From Chitinophaga niastensis (GTDB lineage Bacteria > Bacteroidota > Bacteroidia > Chitinophagales > Chitinophagaceae), in assembly GCF_003014755.1 (NCBI RefSeq), contig NZ_PYAW01000003.1, forward strand, positions 124,001-188,000: a stretch of 64,000 nt of DNA, given 5' to 3'. Below, piece by piece: positions 45,410 through 53,266 of the stretch. The notes beneath the pieces are model-generated. The model had not been told where the DNA came from. It did no database searches and saw only the letters and a program-made list of their open reading frames with translations. The first letter of the stretch is position 1; every line of letters begins with the position of its first letter. A program made the translations under genes and the position numbers.

Positions 45410-45865
45410 ATGAAAGTTTTGATTATCATGGGTTCCGAGAGTGATAAACCCGTAATGGAAGAGTCTCAGAAGCACCTGCAATATTTTGGAATAGAAAATG
45501 AAATGATTGTTGCCTCTGCTCATCGTAATCCTGATAAAGTAAGAGAACTGTGTATAACCGCGCAGGAGAAAGGTTTTGGCGTAATTATTGCCGCTGCGGG
45601 CATGGCAGCAGCCTTACCGGGAGTGGTATCAGCTTACACTTCGCTGCCTGTTCTGGGTGTTCCTTTAGATGGTGGCTTACCAGGTGGTATTGATGCACTG
45701 TATTCTATTGTACAGATGCCGGCTGGATTACCGGTAGGTACACTGGCAGTAGGTAAAGCCGGTGCACGTAATGCAGCAGTACTGGCGGCCCGTATCCTGG
45801 CTTTAGGTAGCAAGGATATCGCCACTAAAGTAGAAGCTTTTAAACAGAACGGGTACAGAATTTAG
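45410..45865 (+). CDS. purE: N5-carboxyaminoimidazole ribonucleotide mutase
   Basis: 151-residue class I PurE. The motifs MGSESDKPVM, SAHRNPDKV, AAGMAAALPGVVSAY and GVPLDGGLPGG are clear; the active-site histidine sits in SAHRNP, where the common form is SAHRTP. It moves the carboxyl group of N5-CAIR to form CAIR in purine synthesis. The partner purK is not in the window. A good -7 box lies ahead of the gene. Confidence 0.95.
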   Translation: MKVLIIMGSESDKPVMEESQKHLQYFGIENEMIVASAHRNPDKVRELCITAQEKGFGVIIAAAGMAAALPGVVSAYTSLPVLGVPLDGGLPGGIDALYSIVQMPAGLPVGTLAVGKAGARNAAVLAARILALGSKDIATKVEAFKQNGYRI

Positions 45866-45964
45866 TGATAGCTTAACAATTGCGTCTTCCAGGTTGTACA
45901 AGAATTAAATATATTCGGATTGAAAAATACCGATCTTTTCCTGGACAATTAAATCATAGAATCA

Positions 45965-46930
45965 TTGACTGAATCCATTATCAATTTAGACAGTATTAAT
46001 CCCATAGAGTTTTTCGGTGTTAATAACGGAAAACTTGATCTGCTGAAAAAGAAATACCCATTGCTAAAGATCCTGTCCAGGGGCACCCAGTTAAAATTGA
46101 GTGGGGCACCGGAAGAAGTGGCTATAGCGGGGGAAAAAATCGGTCAGATTGTTAAGTATCTTGAACGAAACGGTAATCTAACGGAAAACTATTTTGAACA
46201 GATTCTGGGAGATGAGGAAGGCACAAAAGTCGATAATTTCAGCGAACGGAATCCCAATGAAATATTGGTATTTGGTCCTAACGGTCGTACTGTAAGGGCA
46301 CGTACAGCCAACCAGAAAAAAATGGTGCAGCTGGCGGAGAAAAACGACATTATTTTTGCGATAGGTCCTGCCGGTACTGGTAAAACCTATACTGCTGTAG
46401 CACTGGCGGTACGCGCACTTAAGAACAAAGCAGTTAAAAAAATCATCCTTACCCGTCCTGCAGTAGAAGCCGGCGAAAGCCTTGGGTTCCTGCCAGGTGA
46501 CCTGAAAGAGAAGATTGATCCCTATCTGCGGCCATTATACGATGCGCTGGATGATATGATCCCTGCGGAAAAGCTGAGTTATTATATGACTAACCGTGTG
46601 ATTGAGATTGCACCATTAGCGTATATGCGTGGCCGTACCCTTGATAATTCCTTTATCATCCTGGATGAGGCACAAAATGCCACTGATCTGCAGATCAAAA
46701 TGTTCCTTACACGTATTGGTGCATCTGCGCAGGCCATCATTACCGGTGACCTTACGCAGATAGATTTGCCAAAGAACCAGCAATCGGGTCTTGAAAGAGC
46801 CACCCGTATCCTGCGTAATATTGAGGGCATTGGTCATGTGGAACTGGATGAAGAAGATGTTGTAAGACACCGGCTGGTGAAGGCTATTATCAGGGCATAC
46901 GAAGCTAATAAAGACAAAGACGGTCGTTAG
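45965..46930 (+). CDS. phoH: PhoH-family ATPase
   Basis: 321 residues starting with TTG at 45965 (TESIINLDSINPIEFFG). The P-loop is GPAGTGKTYTA (near residue 138) and Walker B reads FIILDEAQNAT (near 235). An N-terminal KH-like part (RGTQLKLSGAPEEVAIAGEKIGQ) precedes the ATPase core, as in other PhoH proteins. The family is induced by phosphate starvation in E. coli and is linked to RNA metabolism; its precise reaction is unresolved. An inverted repeat follows the stop codon. Confidence 0.9.
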   Translation: MTESIINLDSINPIEFFGVNNGKLDLLKKKYPLLKILSRGTQLKLSGAPEEVAIAGEKIGQIVKYLERNGNLTENYFEQILGDEEGTKVDNFSERNPNEILVFGPNGRTVRARTANQKKMVQLAEKNDIIFAIGPAGTGKTYTAVALAVRALKNKAVKKIILTRPAVEAGESLGFLPGDLKEKIDPYLRPLYDALDDMIPAEKLSYYMTNRVIEIAPLAYMRGRTLDNSFIILDEAQNATDLQIKMFLTRIGASAQAIITGDLTQIDLPKNQQSGLERATRILRNIEGIGHVELDEEDVVRHRLVKAIIRAYEANKDKDGR

Positions 46931-46945
46931 AATACCTGATAATTT

Positions 46946-47010
46946 ACGGATTTTAGAATTTTTTGATGATGGTGTTTAAGCACCAAAAATCAAAAAATTC
47001 TAAAATTCGT
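46946..47010. repeat. Inverted repeat after phoH
   Basis: Arms of 29-30 bases at 46946-46974 and 46981-47010 with about three differences and a 6-base loop. The arm is AT-rich (ATTTTAGAATTTTTTGAT) with GGTG at its tip. It starts 15 bases after the phoH stop and may act as a bidirectional terminator. It does not share the AAGGCC or TTAGC modules of the other copies. Confidence 0.8.
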
Positions 47011-47175
47011 ATATATTTAACGCTTTCTTAACGGCGTTTGCCGTAAGTTCACCTGTTTTTATCCAAGGGATAATTCAATCAGGAAGCCTGTGAATAAGCG
47101 ATGCGGTTGCAGATGACTTTGCAGATTTGAATGTTTAACCCTATTTTTGTTGTGATATAATAATTTATCGACCGC

Positions 47176-47664
47176 ATGACCACTTTTTTTCGAATCATGA
47201 CACTGGCATTGATTACAACATTGCTGTTTAGCAGTTGTAAGAAAAGAGCTTCCCCTGAAGAGGTAGCGCTGGCGTTTATGCATGCCATTCAGGATTCGAA
47301 CTACGACCAGGCAAGGGATTATGCCACTAAAGAATCCCAACAGGTAATACAGATCTATGCTATTTTTGATGGCCGCCGCAGTGATGCAGAGCGGGCAAAG
47401 ATTAAGAAAGCCAGGATCGAGGTAGTGAATATAGAAGAGAATGGCGACAAAGCAGCTGTTACCATACTGAACTCCTCCGCCCATCAGAAAGAGATCTTAC
47501 AGATGGTGAGGGAAAATGGACAATGGAAGATATCCCTGACATTTGACAGTATTATTCCTAACTATATTCCGCAAACCGGTGCCGGGGCAACCTTTGATAC
47601 TACAGGCGTTTTATCTCCTGATTCTTCAGCCGCCGCCGGTGCAGCAGTACCTGTAACTAAATAA
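47176..47664 (+). CDS. DUF4878-like lipoprotein
   Basis: 162 residues with a lipobox (FSSC, cysteine 21). The mature part begins SPEEVALAFMHAIQDSNYDQARDYATKESQQVIQIY, a pattern of the NTF2-like DUF4878 family, followed by strands around DKAAVTILNSSAHQKEILQMVRENGQWKISL. The C-terminal tail is alanine/serine/threonine-rich and probably flexible. Such lipoproteins are common in the phylum; no function is known. It lies between phoH and ppa on the same strand. Confidence 0.82.
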   Translation: MTTFFRIMTLALITTLLFSSCKKRASPEEVALAFMHAIQDSNYDQARDYATKESQQVIQIYAIFDGRRSDAERAKIKKARIEVVNIEENGDKAAVTILNSSAHQKEILQMVRENGQWKISLTFDSIIPNYIPQTGAGATFDTTGVLSPDSSAAAGAAVPVTK

Positions 47665-47770
47665 TTTTTAGCTATTAACCGCCAGTTCCCTTAATTTTGC
47701 CACGCATTAATGGCTAGAATGTGTGGCGCACTTCCTGTTTTATTTACCGGAAACCTGACCATATCTTCAT

Positions 47771-47802
47771 GAAAAGTGAGGTGAGTACTTTATTCACTTT
47801 TC
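47771..47802. repeat. Short inverted repeat upstream of ppa
   Basis: GAAAAGTGA (47771-47779) and TCACTTTTC (47794-47802) form a 9-base stem around 14 bases. It lies 107 bases after the lipoprotein stop and 49 bases before ppa. It could be a weak terminator of the former or a site acting on the latter; neither can be told. Confidence 0.5.
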
Positions 47803-47851
47803 TACATTAAGCAAATATTGAACTATAAACCTTAAAGTAAAGTAGATTATT

Positions 47852-48391
47852 ATGATGACAAATCCCTGGCACAGTGTGAGTCCCGGCTCTGAAGTGCCAC
47901 ATAGTGTAAATGCAATTATAGAGATTCCAAAGGGATGCCGAGCTAAATATGAACTGGATAAAGAAAGCGGCTTGCTGAAACTGGACCGGGTTTTATATTC
48001 TTCTGTATACTACCCCGCCAACTACGGCTTTATACCACAATCATATTGCGATGACCATGATCCACTGGATATCCTGATCTTATCGCAAATTGAATGTGTG
48101 CCTATGTGCATCATTGAAGCAAAAGTAATTGGCGTAATGCAGATGATTGATGGCGGTGAAGCAGATGACAAGATCATTGCCGTTGCAGCCAACGATATGA
48201 GCGTTAATCACATCAACGATATTTCTGAACTGCCTCCTCATTTTATTGATGAAATGAGACATTTCTTTGAAGAATACAAAAAACTGGAAAAGAAAACCGT
48301 TGTGGTGGAAGAGTTCCAGAATAAAGTAAAAGCAGAAGAAATTATTATGAAGAGCTTCGAAGATTACCGTAAGATCTTCAAGCAAAGCTAG
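47852..48391 (+). CDS. ppa: Inorganic pyrophosphatase, family I
   Basis: 179-residue soluble enzyme that hydrolyses pyrophosphate to two phosphates in the cytoplasm. Active-site signatures include [38 protein letters not shown] (the metal-binding aspartates) and [14 protein letters not shown]. Start could be either of two adjacent methionines (47852 or 47855). It converges on the NlpC/P60 gene with a 120-base hairpin region between. Confidence 0.95.
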   Translation: MMTNPWHSVSPGSEVPHSVNAIIEIPKGCRAKYELDKESGLLKLDRVLYSSVYYPANYGFIPQSYCDDHDPLDILILSQIECVPMCIIEAKVIGVMQMIDGGEADDKIIAVAANDMSVNHINDISELPPHFIDEMRHFFEEYKKLEKKTVVVEEFQNKVKAEEIIMKSFEDYRKIFKQS

Positions 48392-48401
48392 AATAGCTAG
48401 T

Positions 48402-48508
48402 GATTAGCTTTTAGCAGTTAGCTTTTAGTAAAAATGCAGCGAAGAGGAAGTTTTTACACTTTTATCTTCGCTGCATTTTTACTAAGAGCTAACTGCTAAA
48501 AGCTAATC
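48402..48508. repeat. Inverted repeat of the TTAGC type between ppa and the peptidase
   Basis: Arms of 49-50 bases at 48402-48450 and 48459-48508 with a few differences by eye and an 8-base loop. The outer half repeats TTAGC/TTTTAGC like the hairpin at 27339-27406; the inner half carries GCAGCGAAGA, related to the TTAGCGAAGAT motif. It fills the gap of two convergent genes, 10 bases from the ppa stop and 4 from the peptidase stop, and probably ends both transcripts. Confidence 0.9.
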
Positions 48509-48512
48509 GCTT

Positions 48513-49286
48513 CTAAAAATATCGTTTTATAATCCTCAGCTGATGTGTACGTAAACCGGTATCTGCATTAATGATCCCCTGATTGTCTATCGGATCAATG
48601 CGTACTTTACCCGAGGAGTGAATAATTTCATGATCATTTAACAAGATGCCTACATGTGTGATCCTCCCTTCTTCGTTATCAAAAAAGGCCAGATCTCCCA
48701 AACGGGCTTCCTGTAAAAAATCGACAATTTGTCCCTGTGTGGCTTGCTGATATGCATCCCGCCGGAGTGCAATGCGGGAGAGTTTGAAAACATTTTGCGT
48801 AAACCCGGAACAATCCACACCAAATACAGCCGTACCTCCCCAGAGATACCCTGTATTTAAAAACTGAAATGCAGCGTTTTTCAGGGCCGGTACATCCACC
48901 TGCTGACCGGTTACAAGCGGCACAGGTTTATCTTCGAAATTTACCGCTATACGGCCCCATTGTGCGGAATTATTGTTGTTGCTTTTCACCAGACAACCAT
49001 AAGGAACCTGCATCGGTTGACCGTTCATGGTAACGTGGTTGATCCAACCGGGAAAATAATAAGTTGCCGGTGCATGAAATAAAATAGCATCAATCGGTTC
49101 CAGGTGTGCTGCTGTAGCCCAACCGGTATATTCATCGTACTGGTTCTTTATCTGCACCCAGCCGCCGGCGGCAACTTCGGTTATCTCCACGCATTCTCCC
49201 CACAGTAACTGGGAAATCATTTCACTTTTATGTGCCGCAGTTGCGCGTAATGGCGCAACCGGCACGACTACAATGGCGTATGGCAT
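48513..49286 (-). CDS. NlpC/P60-family peptidoglycan peptidase with SH3 domains
   Basis: 257 residues. Residues about 1-125 form bacterial SH3-like domains (KSEMISQLLWGECVEITEVAAGGWVQIKNQYDEYTGWA and a second one). The NlpC/P60 domain (about 135-257) has the catalytic cysteine 159 (GVDCSGF), histidine 211 (THVGILL) and histidine 223 (IIHSSG). Such enzymes cut the D-glutamyl-diaminopimelate bond of cell-wall peptides. No signal peptide or lipobox is visible at the N-terminus, so the export route, or a cytoplasmic role in muropeptide recycling as in YkfC-like enzymes, is open. Confidence 0.91.
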   Translation of the reverse strand: MPYAIVVVPVAPLRATAAHKSEMISQLLWGECVEITEVAAGGWVQIKNQYDEYTGWATAAHLEPIDAILFHAPATYYFPGWINHVTMNGQPMQVPYGCLVKSNNNNSAQWGRIAVNFEDKPVPLVTGQQVDVPALKNAAFQFLNTGYLWGGTAVFGVDCSGFTQNVFKLSRIALRRDAYQQATQGQIVDFLQEARLGDLAFFDNEEGRITHVGILLNDHEIIHSSGKVRIDPIDNQGIINADTGLRTHQLRIIKRYF

Positions 49287-49379
49287 ATTAATTGTATAAA
49301 TCCAATTTATTATTCAATAAATCTTATGCTCTTAATGAACTTTTTCCGCTTTTATACGTAAATATAAAGTAATAAGTTT

Positions 49380-49955
49380 ATGCACCAACAGTTAACCAAT
49401 TTATCCGATAAAGAGCTTATATCCCGCGCCAGGAAACAAAAGGATCGGGAAGCAGAGGGGGTATTGATGGACAGATACAGTCATTTACTGGTAGCTGTTA
49501 CACTCCCCCATTTAAACAATAATCCCAATCTGGACCCCAATGTTGTATTTCCTTCCCTGCTGCAAAGATTAAGTGCCAGTCTTAAAACACAAACCATCTA
49601 CAAAGCCAACGAATGGATCCTGCATATACAGAAAGGCTACTTAGGTAAACCTGAAAAGAGCACCCCGTTTTATCCGTCACGCGATGGAAGAGATCTGCTC
49701 CACATCGAGAATACAGTAGATAAAGCTGCCACCAATATCATTGACCGGGAGGATTTGATAGTAAGGCTGGGACAGGCATTACAGCGACTCAATGCCGATG
49801 ACAATGCATTGATCACACAGTTTTATCTCGAAAACAAAACTTTTGCCGATCTTACAGCTACTACAGGATTGTCACGTGAAAAATTAAGGGACCAGCTGAA
49901 AGCCGCCAAAGGTAAACTTGCCAAGCTATTTATGAACCAGGGATATGTTAAGTAG
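49380..49955 (+). CDS. Degenerate sigma-70-like protein
   Basis: 191 residues. The ends look like an extracytoplasmic-function sigma factor: LSDKELISRARKQKDREAEGVLMDRYSHLL at the N-terminus, and at the C-terminus a region-4-like helix-turn-helix (DDNALITQFYLENKTFADLTATTGLSREKLRDQLKAAKGKLAKLF). The conserved region 2 block expected between them, DARDAVQQIFLKM in the sigma factor at 51508, is replaced by a non-matching LDPNVVFPSLLQRL segment. It therefore may no longer bind RNA polymerase in the usual way. It overlaps the following zinc-finger/TPR gene by 11 bases, the layout of a sigma/anti-sigma pair. Confidence 0.7.
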   Translation: MHQQLTNLSDKELISRARKQKDREAEGVLMDRYSHLLVAVTLPHLNNNPNLDPNVVFPSLLQRLSASLKTQTIYKANEWILHIQKGYLGKPEKSTPFYPSRDGRDLLHIENTVDKAATNIIDREDLIVRLGQALQRLNADDNALITQFYLENKTFADLTATTGLSREKLRDQLKAAKGKLAKLFMNQGYVK

Positions 49956-51009
49956 TAAACCTAATAATGAGAAAGTATTAAAAGTTTTTTCGCCCATCCG
50001 CTGCCTCAGTAAAGACCAGCTTCCCCGGTATCTGGAAGGGAGACTGACTGATGTAGAGAAACACCTGGTGGAACAACATCTCACAGACTGTGATCTGTGC
50101 TTCAATGCCCTGCAGGCATTGGAACAGGAAGGTGGCACAGAAAAATACCAGGACCTTACCAATAAACTCCAGCGCTATGTGCATGAAAGTATACAGCCCG
50201 TTTCTCACATTCAGAAAGTAGCACAGTATACCCGCAAGGAAAAAAACAAAGAGAACCTGCTGGTGTATTTCTGGCTAGTAGCATTTATTGGAATGGCCAT
50301 TGGCAGTGTGTATGTATTACGTGGTCATCTGCGCAATCAACCGGTTGTTAATAAAGTAATGGCTGCTGCCACACCTGCAAAGGATTCCCAGCAGATAACA
50401 GTTACACCGCAACAACCCATTGTAACGGAAAATCATACACCTGCTACTACACCAACCGTAACGCAAAAACCAGCACCACCGGTAACTCCTGCAGCTACTG
50501 CTGCAGTTACAAAAAAGGCAGACTCACTGGCCATTATCAAAGCTGCGAAAGCAAAAGCCCTGCAAAAGAAAGCAGCCGCAGATAGTATCGCGAGAAAACA
50601 ATACGCTATACAAAAACAAGACTCCCTGAAAAAAGCAGCAGCAGATAAGAATAAGGAATCGGAGAAAAAAACAGACGACACGCCAGTCACCAAACAGGTA
50701 ACAAAAGACCAGGCTCCACCCGAACCGGTTAAAAAAGAAACTGCGCCGGTACCTGTCAACAGTGATGAATATCTGTATAAAGCAGCCATGGTATATCAGC
50801 AACAAGGCAATTTAAGTGAAGCTATTGATCGATATAGAAGAATTGAATCTGTCAGCGCCGGCAAATATGTAGAGATGGCGCGTTATCAACTCGCCATTTG
50901 CTATCGCAGCAAAGGGCAAATGGGCAAAGCCCGCCGTATGTTCAGAGAAGTGGTACGTATGGACGGATCTCTCAAAAACGCTGCCCAGCAAGCATTAGAT
51001 AGCATGTAA
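49945..51009 (+). CDS. Anti-sigma-like zinc-finger membrane protein with TPR
   Basis: 354 residues. The N-terminal zf-HC2 domain has the HLTDCDLC zinc motif (residues about 47-54) typical of anti-sigma factors. A single transmembrane helix follows (LLVYFWLVAFIGMAIGSVYVL, about 109-129). A long lysine/alanine/proline/threonine-rich linker spans about 140-270, and a C-terminal TPR unit (AAMVYQQQGNLSEAIDRYRRIESVSAGKY, then ARYQLAICYRSKGQMGKARRMF) ends it. The linker and periplasmic TPR are unusual for an anti-sigma factor and suggest a sensor of envelope protein partners. It overlaps the upstream gene by 11 bases. Confidence 0.78.
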   Translation: MLSSKPNNEKVLKVFSPIRCLSKDQLPRYLEGRLTDVEKHLVEQHLTDCDLCFNALQALEQEGGTEKYQDLTNKLQRYVHESIQPVSHIQKVAQYTRKEKNKENLLVYFWLVAFIGMAIGSVYVLRGHLRNQPVVNKVMAAATPAKDSQQITVTPQQPIVTENHTPATTPTVTQKPAPPVTPAATAAVTKKADSLAIIKAAKAKALQKKAAADSIARKQYAIQKQDSLKKAAADKNKESEKKTDDTPVTKQVTKDQAPPEPVKKETAPVPVNSDEYLYKAAMVYQQQGNLSEAIDRYRRIESVSAGKYVEMARYQLAICYRSKGQMGKARRMFREVVRMDGSLKNAAQQALDSM

Positions 51010-51455
51010 AAAAATGAATTACGGATATAGGGGATTGTCTTTCTCCCGATTAGGCTGATTATACTGATTACCCTGATTTTGTTTTTGATTATCTGAACTG
51101 TGATTATTATGATTTTTGTGATTATCCTGATTAGCGAAGATTAGATTGTCTGAACCAGGATTTTTAAGATTGAATGGATTACCCTGATGGGTGCCGAAGA
51201 GCAAAGCGTAGATATTCGTTAATATCTTCCAGATAAACAACATAACATCCATCAGGGTAATCCATTCAATCTTAAAAATCCTGGTTCAGACAATCTAATC
51301 TTCGCTAATCAGGATAATCACAAAAATCATAATAATCACAGTTCAGATAATCAAAAAAAATCAGGGCAATCAGTATAATCAGCCTAATCCTGCTAAAGAA
51401 AAGACAAAGGCCGAAGGCCTTCCCCTCCTATTCCCATCCGTAATTCATTTTTTTT
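51008..51455. repeat. Giant 448-base palindrome, mixed modules
   Basis: Main arms at 51048-51190 and 51249-51389 (143 and 141 bases) pair almost perfectly by eye, around a 58-base loop. Short outer arms also pair: AAAAAATGAATTACGGAT near 51009-51026 with its complement near 51438-51455. Between outer and main arms the two sides differ: the left has TTGTCTTTCTCCCGATTAG, as at 61127-61145, and the right has the AAGAAAAGACAAAGGCC module of 25563-25623. The core B-A'-loop-A'-B matches the palindrome at 34903-35179. It begins at the end of the TPR gene and stops before the sigma factor at 51508. Confidence 0.92.
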
Positions 51456-51507
51456 ATGGATTTTTGCGAATGCTGCATCTATAGAACAGCATTCCATTTA
51501 TTAGCCT

Positions 51508-52089
51508 GTGAATAATCCAGACATACAAAAACTAACAGACCACGAATTACTGCAACGGTTCAAAGCTGATAACAACAGTGATTGGATAGGTGTGCTTTTT
51601 GACCGATATGCCTTGCTGTTGCTTGGTATGTGCATGAAATACCTGAAAAACGAAGAGGACGCACGCGACGCTGTGCAGCAAATCTTTCTCAAGATGTTAT
51701 CTGACATCAATAAACATGAGATACAGTATTTTCGGGCCTGGATCTACCAGGTAACAAAAAACTTTTGTCTGATGCAATTGCGGCAACACCATATGCGATA
51801 TAAGGAAGAAATTACCGACAAACATATGGGTGCTATGGCAGCAGAGCAGGAAGATAAGCGCGTATACCAGGAAAAGGATATCTTGCTGGAGAATATGGAA
51901 CAGGCCATGAACCTGTTAAATCCCGAACAGAAGATATGTGTACAGCTGTTTTACCTGCAAAAGAAATCATACCAGGAAATCGCAGATCAAACCGGATACA
52001 GCTTATTACAGGTAAAAAGCTATATCCAGAATGGGAAACGTAACCTGAAACTTTTACTGGAAAAACAACAACGCGCAAACAACAGTTAA
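51508..52089 (+). CDS. ECF-type RNA polymerase sigma factor
   Basis: 193 residues from a GTG start (NNPDIQKLTDHELLQRF). Region 2 is complete (DARDAVQQIFLKMLSDINKHEIQYFRAWIYQVTKNFCLMQLR), and region 4 is a helix-turn-helix (LNPEQKICVQLFYLQKKSYQEIADQTGYSLLQVKSYIQNGKRNLKLLL). It should direct RNA polymerase to a small set of promoters. The next gene, 17 bases away, encodes a zinc-finger membrane protein likely to hold it in check. The 5' side is bounded by the giant palindrome, which may insulate it from the upstream pair. Confidence 0.9.
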   Translation: MNNPDIQKLTDHELLQRFKADNNSDWIGVLFDRYALLLLGMCMKYLKNEEDARDAVQQIFLKMLSDINKHEIQYFRAWIYQVTKNFCLMQLRQHHMRYKEEITDKHMGAMAAEQEDKRVYQEKDILLENMEQAMNLLNPEQKICVQLFYLQKKSYQEIADQTGYSLLQVKSYIQNGKRNLKLLLEKQQRANNS

Positions 52090-52106
52090 TTTGCATCAAT
52101 AGTGAT

Positions 52107-52463
52107 ATGAACGAGCATTTCAACGATATATTTGTAACTACGGGCTGTCCTTCGCAACAGCAGCTGCTGGACTATGTGCAGGGCAAGCTGACGGCGGAAG
52201 AACAACACGAGGTAGAAATACATCTGGCCGATTGCGAGCTTTGCAGTGAAGCGCTGGAAGGCCTGACTGCTATAAAAGAAAAGGAAAAGATACCTGGATG
52301 GATACACGAAATGAAATGGGATCTTTTAAAAAAACTACATAAGCGTAACCGGTCCAGAAGAAAAACAGAGACTTATTTATACCTCACCATTATTATTCTC
52401 AGCATGCTGTTTTTGCTGCTGGCTTTATTCTGGGCGTATCATTTTTCAATACACCACAAATAG
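52107..52463 (+). CDS. Anti-sigma factor, zf-HC2 type
   Basis: 118 residues. The zinc-binding HLADCELC motif (residues about 31-38 region, after QQLLDYVQGKLTAEEQHEVEI) marks a zf-HC2 anti-sigma domain. One transmembrane helix (YLTIIILSMLFLLLALFWAYHF, about 90-112) closes the protein with a short outer tail. It should bind the ECF sigma factor encoded 17 bases upstream and keep it at the membrane. It resembles the N-terminal part of the gene at 49945 in layout but lacks the linker and TPR. Confidence 0.86.
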   Translation: MNEHFNDIFVTTGCPSQQQLLDYVQGKLTAEEQHEVEIHLADCELCSEALEGLTAIKEKEKIPGWIHEMKWDLLKKLHKRNRSRRKTETYLYLTIIILSMLFLLLALFWAYHFSIHHK

Positions 52464-52680
52464 AAGGAAGGCCTTCAGCCTTTATCTTTTCTTTACCATG
52501 ATTAGACTGATTTAGATGATTTTTCTGATTTTATTTTCTTTTAAAAGATATCTATATCTGTTTTATAATATGCTTTTAGAAAATCAGTAAAAATATTGAT
52601 TAGAAAGAAATGTAATCAGGACAATCATCTAAATCAGTCTAATCATGGTAAAGAAAAGACAAAGGCCGAAGGCCTTACAT
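52464..52680. repeat. Palindromic element, copy 2 of the AAGGCC family (reversed)
   Basis: Arms at about 52468-52530 and 52614-52676 pair over roughly 60 bases with few differences. Each arm carries the small AAGGCC hairpin and T-rich tract facing inward, so transcripts from both convergent neighbours meet a terminator-like signal. The loop, read in reverse, matches that of copy 1 (25465-25562), with about ten differences over roughly 98 bases by eye. It begins at the anti-sigma stop and ends 8 bases before the deaminase stop. Confidence 0.92.
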
Positions 52681-52683
52681 TCG

Positions 52684-53187
52684 CTAATAAAGCGTTTTAT
52701 TTCCTTTCTCCTTCCATTGCCGGAATACATTTAATGCTTCCTCATCCGGCAAAGCTATCAATGGAATTTTTTTATGTGCGTGTTCCACGCCTATTTCCCG
52801 GTAAATAAATGAATCGTCAAATTCAATGGCCGCTGCATCTTCCTTGGTGTTAGCAAAATAAACCCGTTGTGGTCTGGCCCAGTAGATAGCGCCCAGGCAC
52901 ATAGGACAAGGCTCACAGGAAGTGTATATTTCGCAGTCATGCAATTGAAAGGAGCCTAGTTTCTGGCAGGCTTCCCGGATAGCTACTACTTCTGCATGTG
53001 CGGTAGGATCAGTATGACTGAGCACCTGGTTCCATCCTTCGCCTACAATTTCATCTCCTCTGACTACAATCGCGCCAAAGGGGCCACCGTCCCCATTTTC
53101 CATACCCCTGCGTGATAATTCCACCGCCTTCTGCATAAATTTTTTTTCTCTTTCACCCGTCATACCGATATGTTTTGGTTTATTCAA
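52684..53187 (-). CDS. Nucleoside/guanine deaminase-like zinc enzyme
   Basis: 167 residues of the cytidine-deaminase fold. The zinc site is H64-A-E66 (PTAHAEVVA) and the PCPMC motif with cysteines 94 and 97. The NTKEDAAAIEFDDSFIYREI tail segment and the length match the guanine deaminase group (GuaD of Bacillus) more than tRNA adenosine deaminases. It would convert guanine to xanthine. An alternative start is the methionine nine codons in (MTGEREKKF). It is read toward the palindrome at 52464-52680. Confidence 0.85.
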   Translation of the reverse strand: MNKPKHIGMTGEREKKFMQKAVELSRRGMENGDGGPFGAIVVRGDEIVGEGWNQVLSHTDPTAHAEVVAIREACQKLGSFQLHDCEIYTSCEPCPMCLGAIYWARPQRVYFANTKEDAAAIEFDDSFIYREIGVEHAHKKIPLIALPDEEALNVFRQWKEKGNKTLY

Positions 53188-53209
53188 ATTTACCGAATCT
53201 AAAATAAAA

Positions 53210-53235
53210 AAGCCCCACGAAGAATCGCGGGGCTT
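53210..53235 (-). terminator. Intrinsic terminator after clpB
   Basis: Stem AAGCCCC (53210-53216) with GGGGCTT (53229-53235) and a 12-base loop. On the minus strand the stem is followed by a T-rich run (complement of AAAATAAAAA). It lies 32 bases beyond the clpB stop and upstream of the deaminase start. Confidence 0.85.
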
Positions 53236-53266
53236 ATCGTTAACTTATGTATCGTCGTATTTAGAA

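Noticed and set aside
51019-51252. 77-codon minus-strand frame rich in asparagine (NHKNHNNHSSDN)
   Set aside because: It is produced by the phased GATT nonamers of the palindrome; a similar shadow (HHKNHNNHSSDNS) occurs at 34893-35087 for the same reason.
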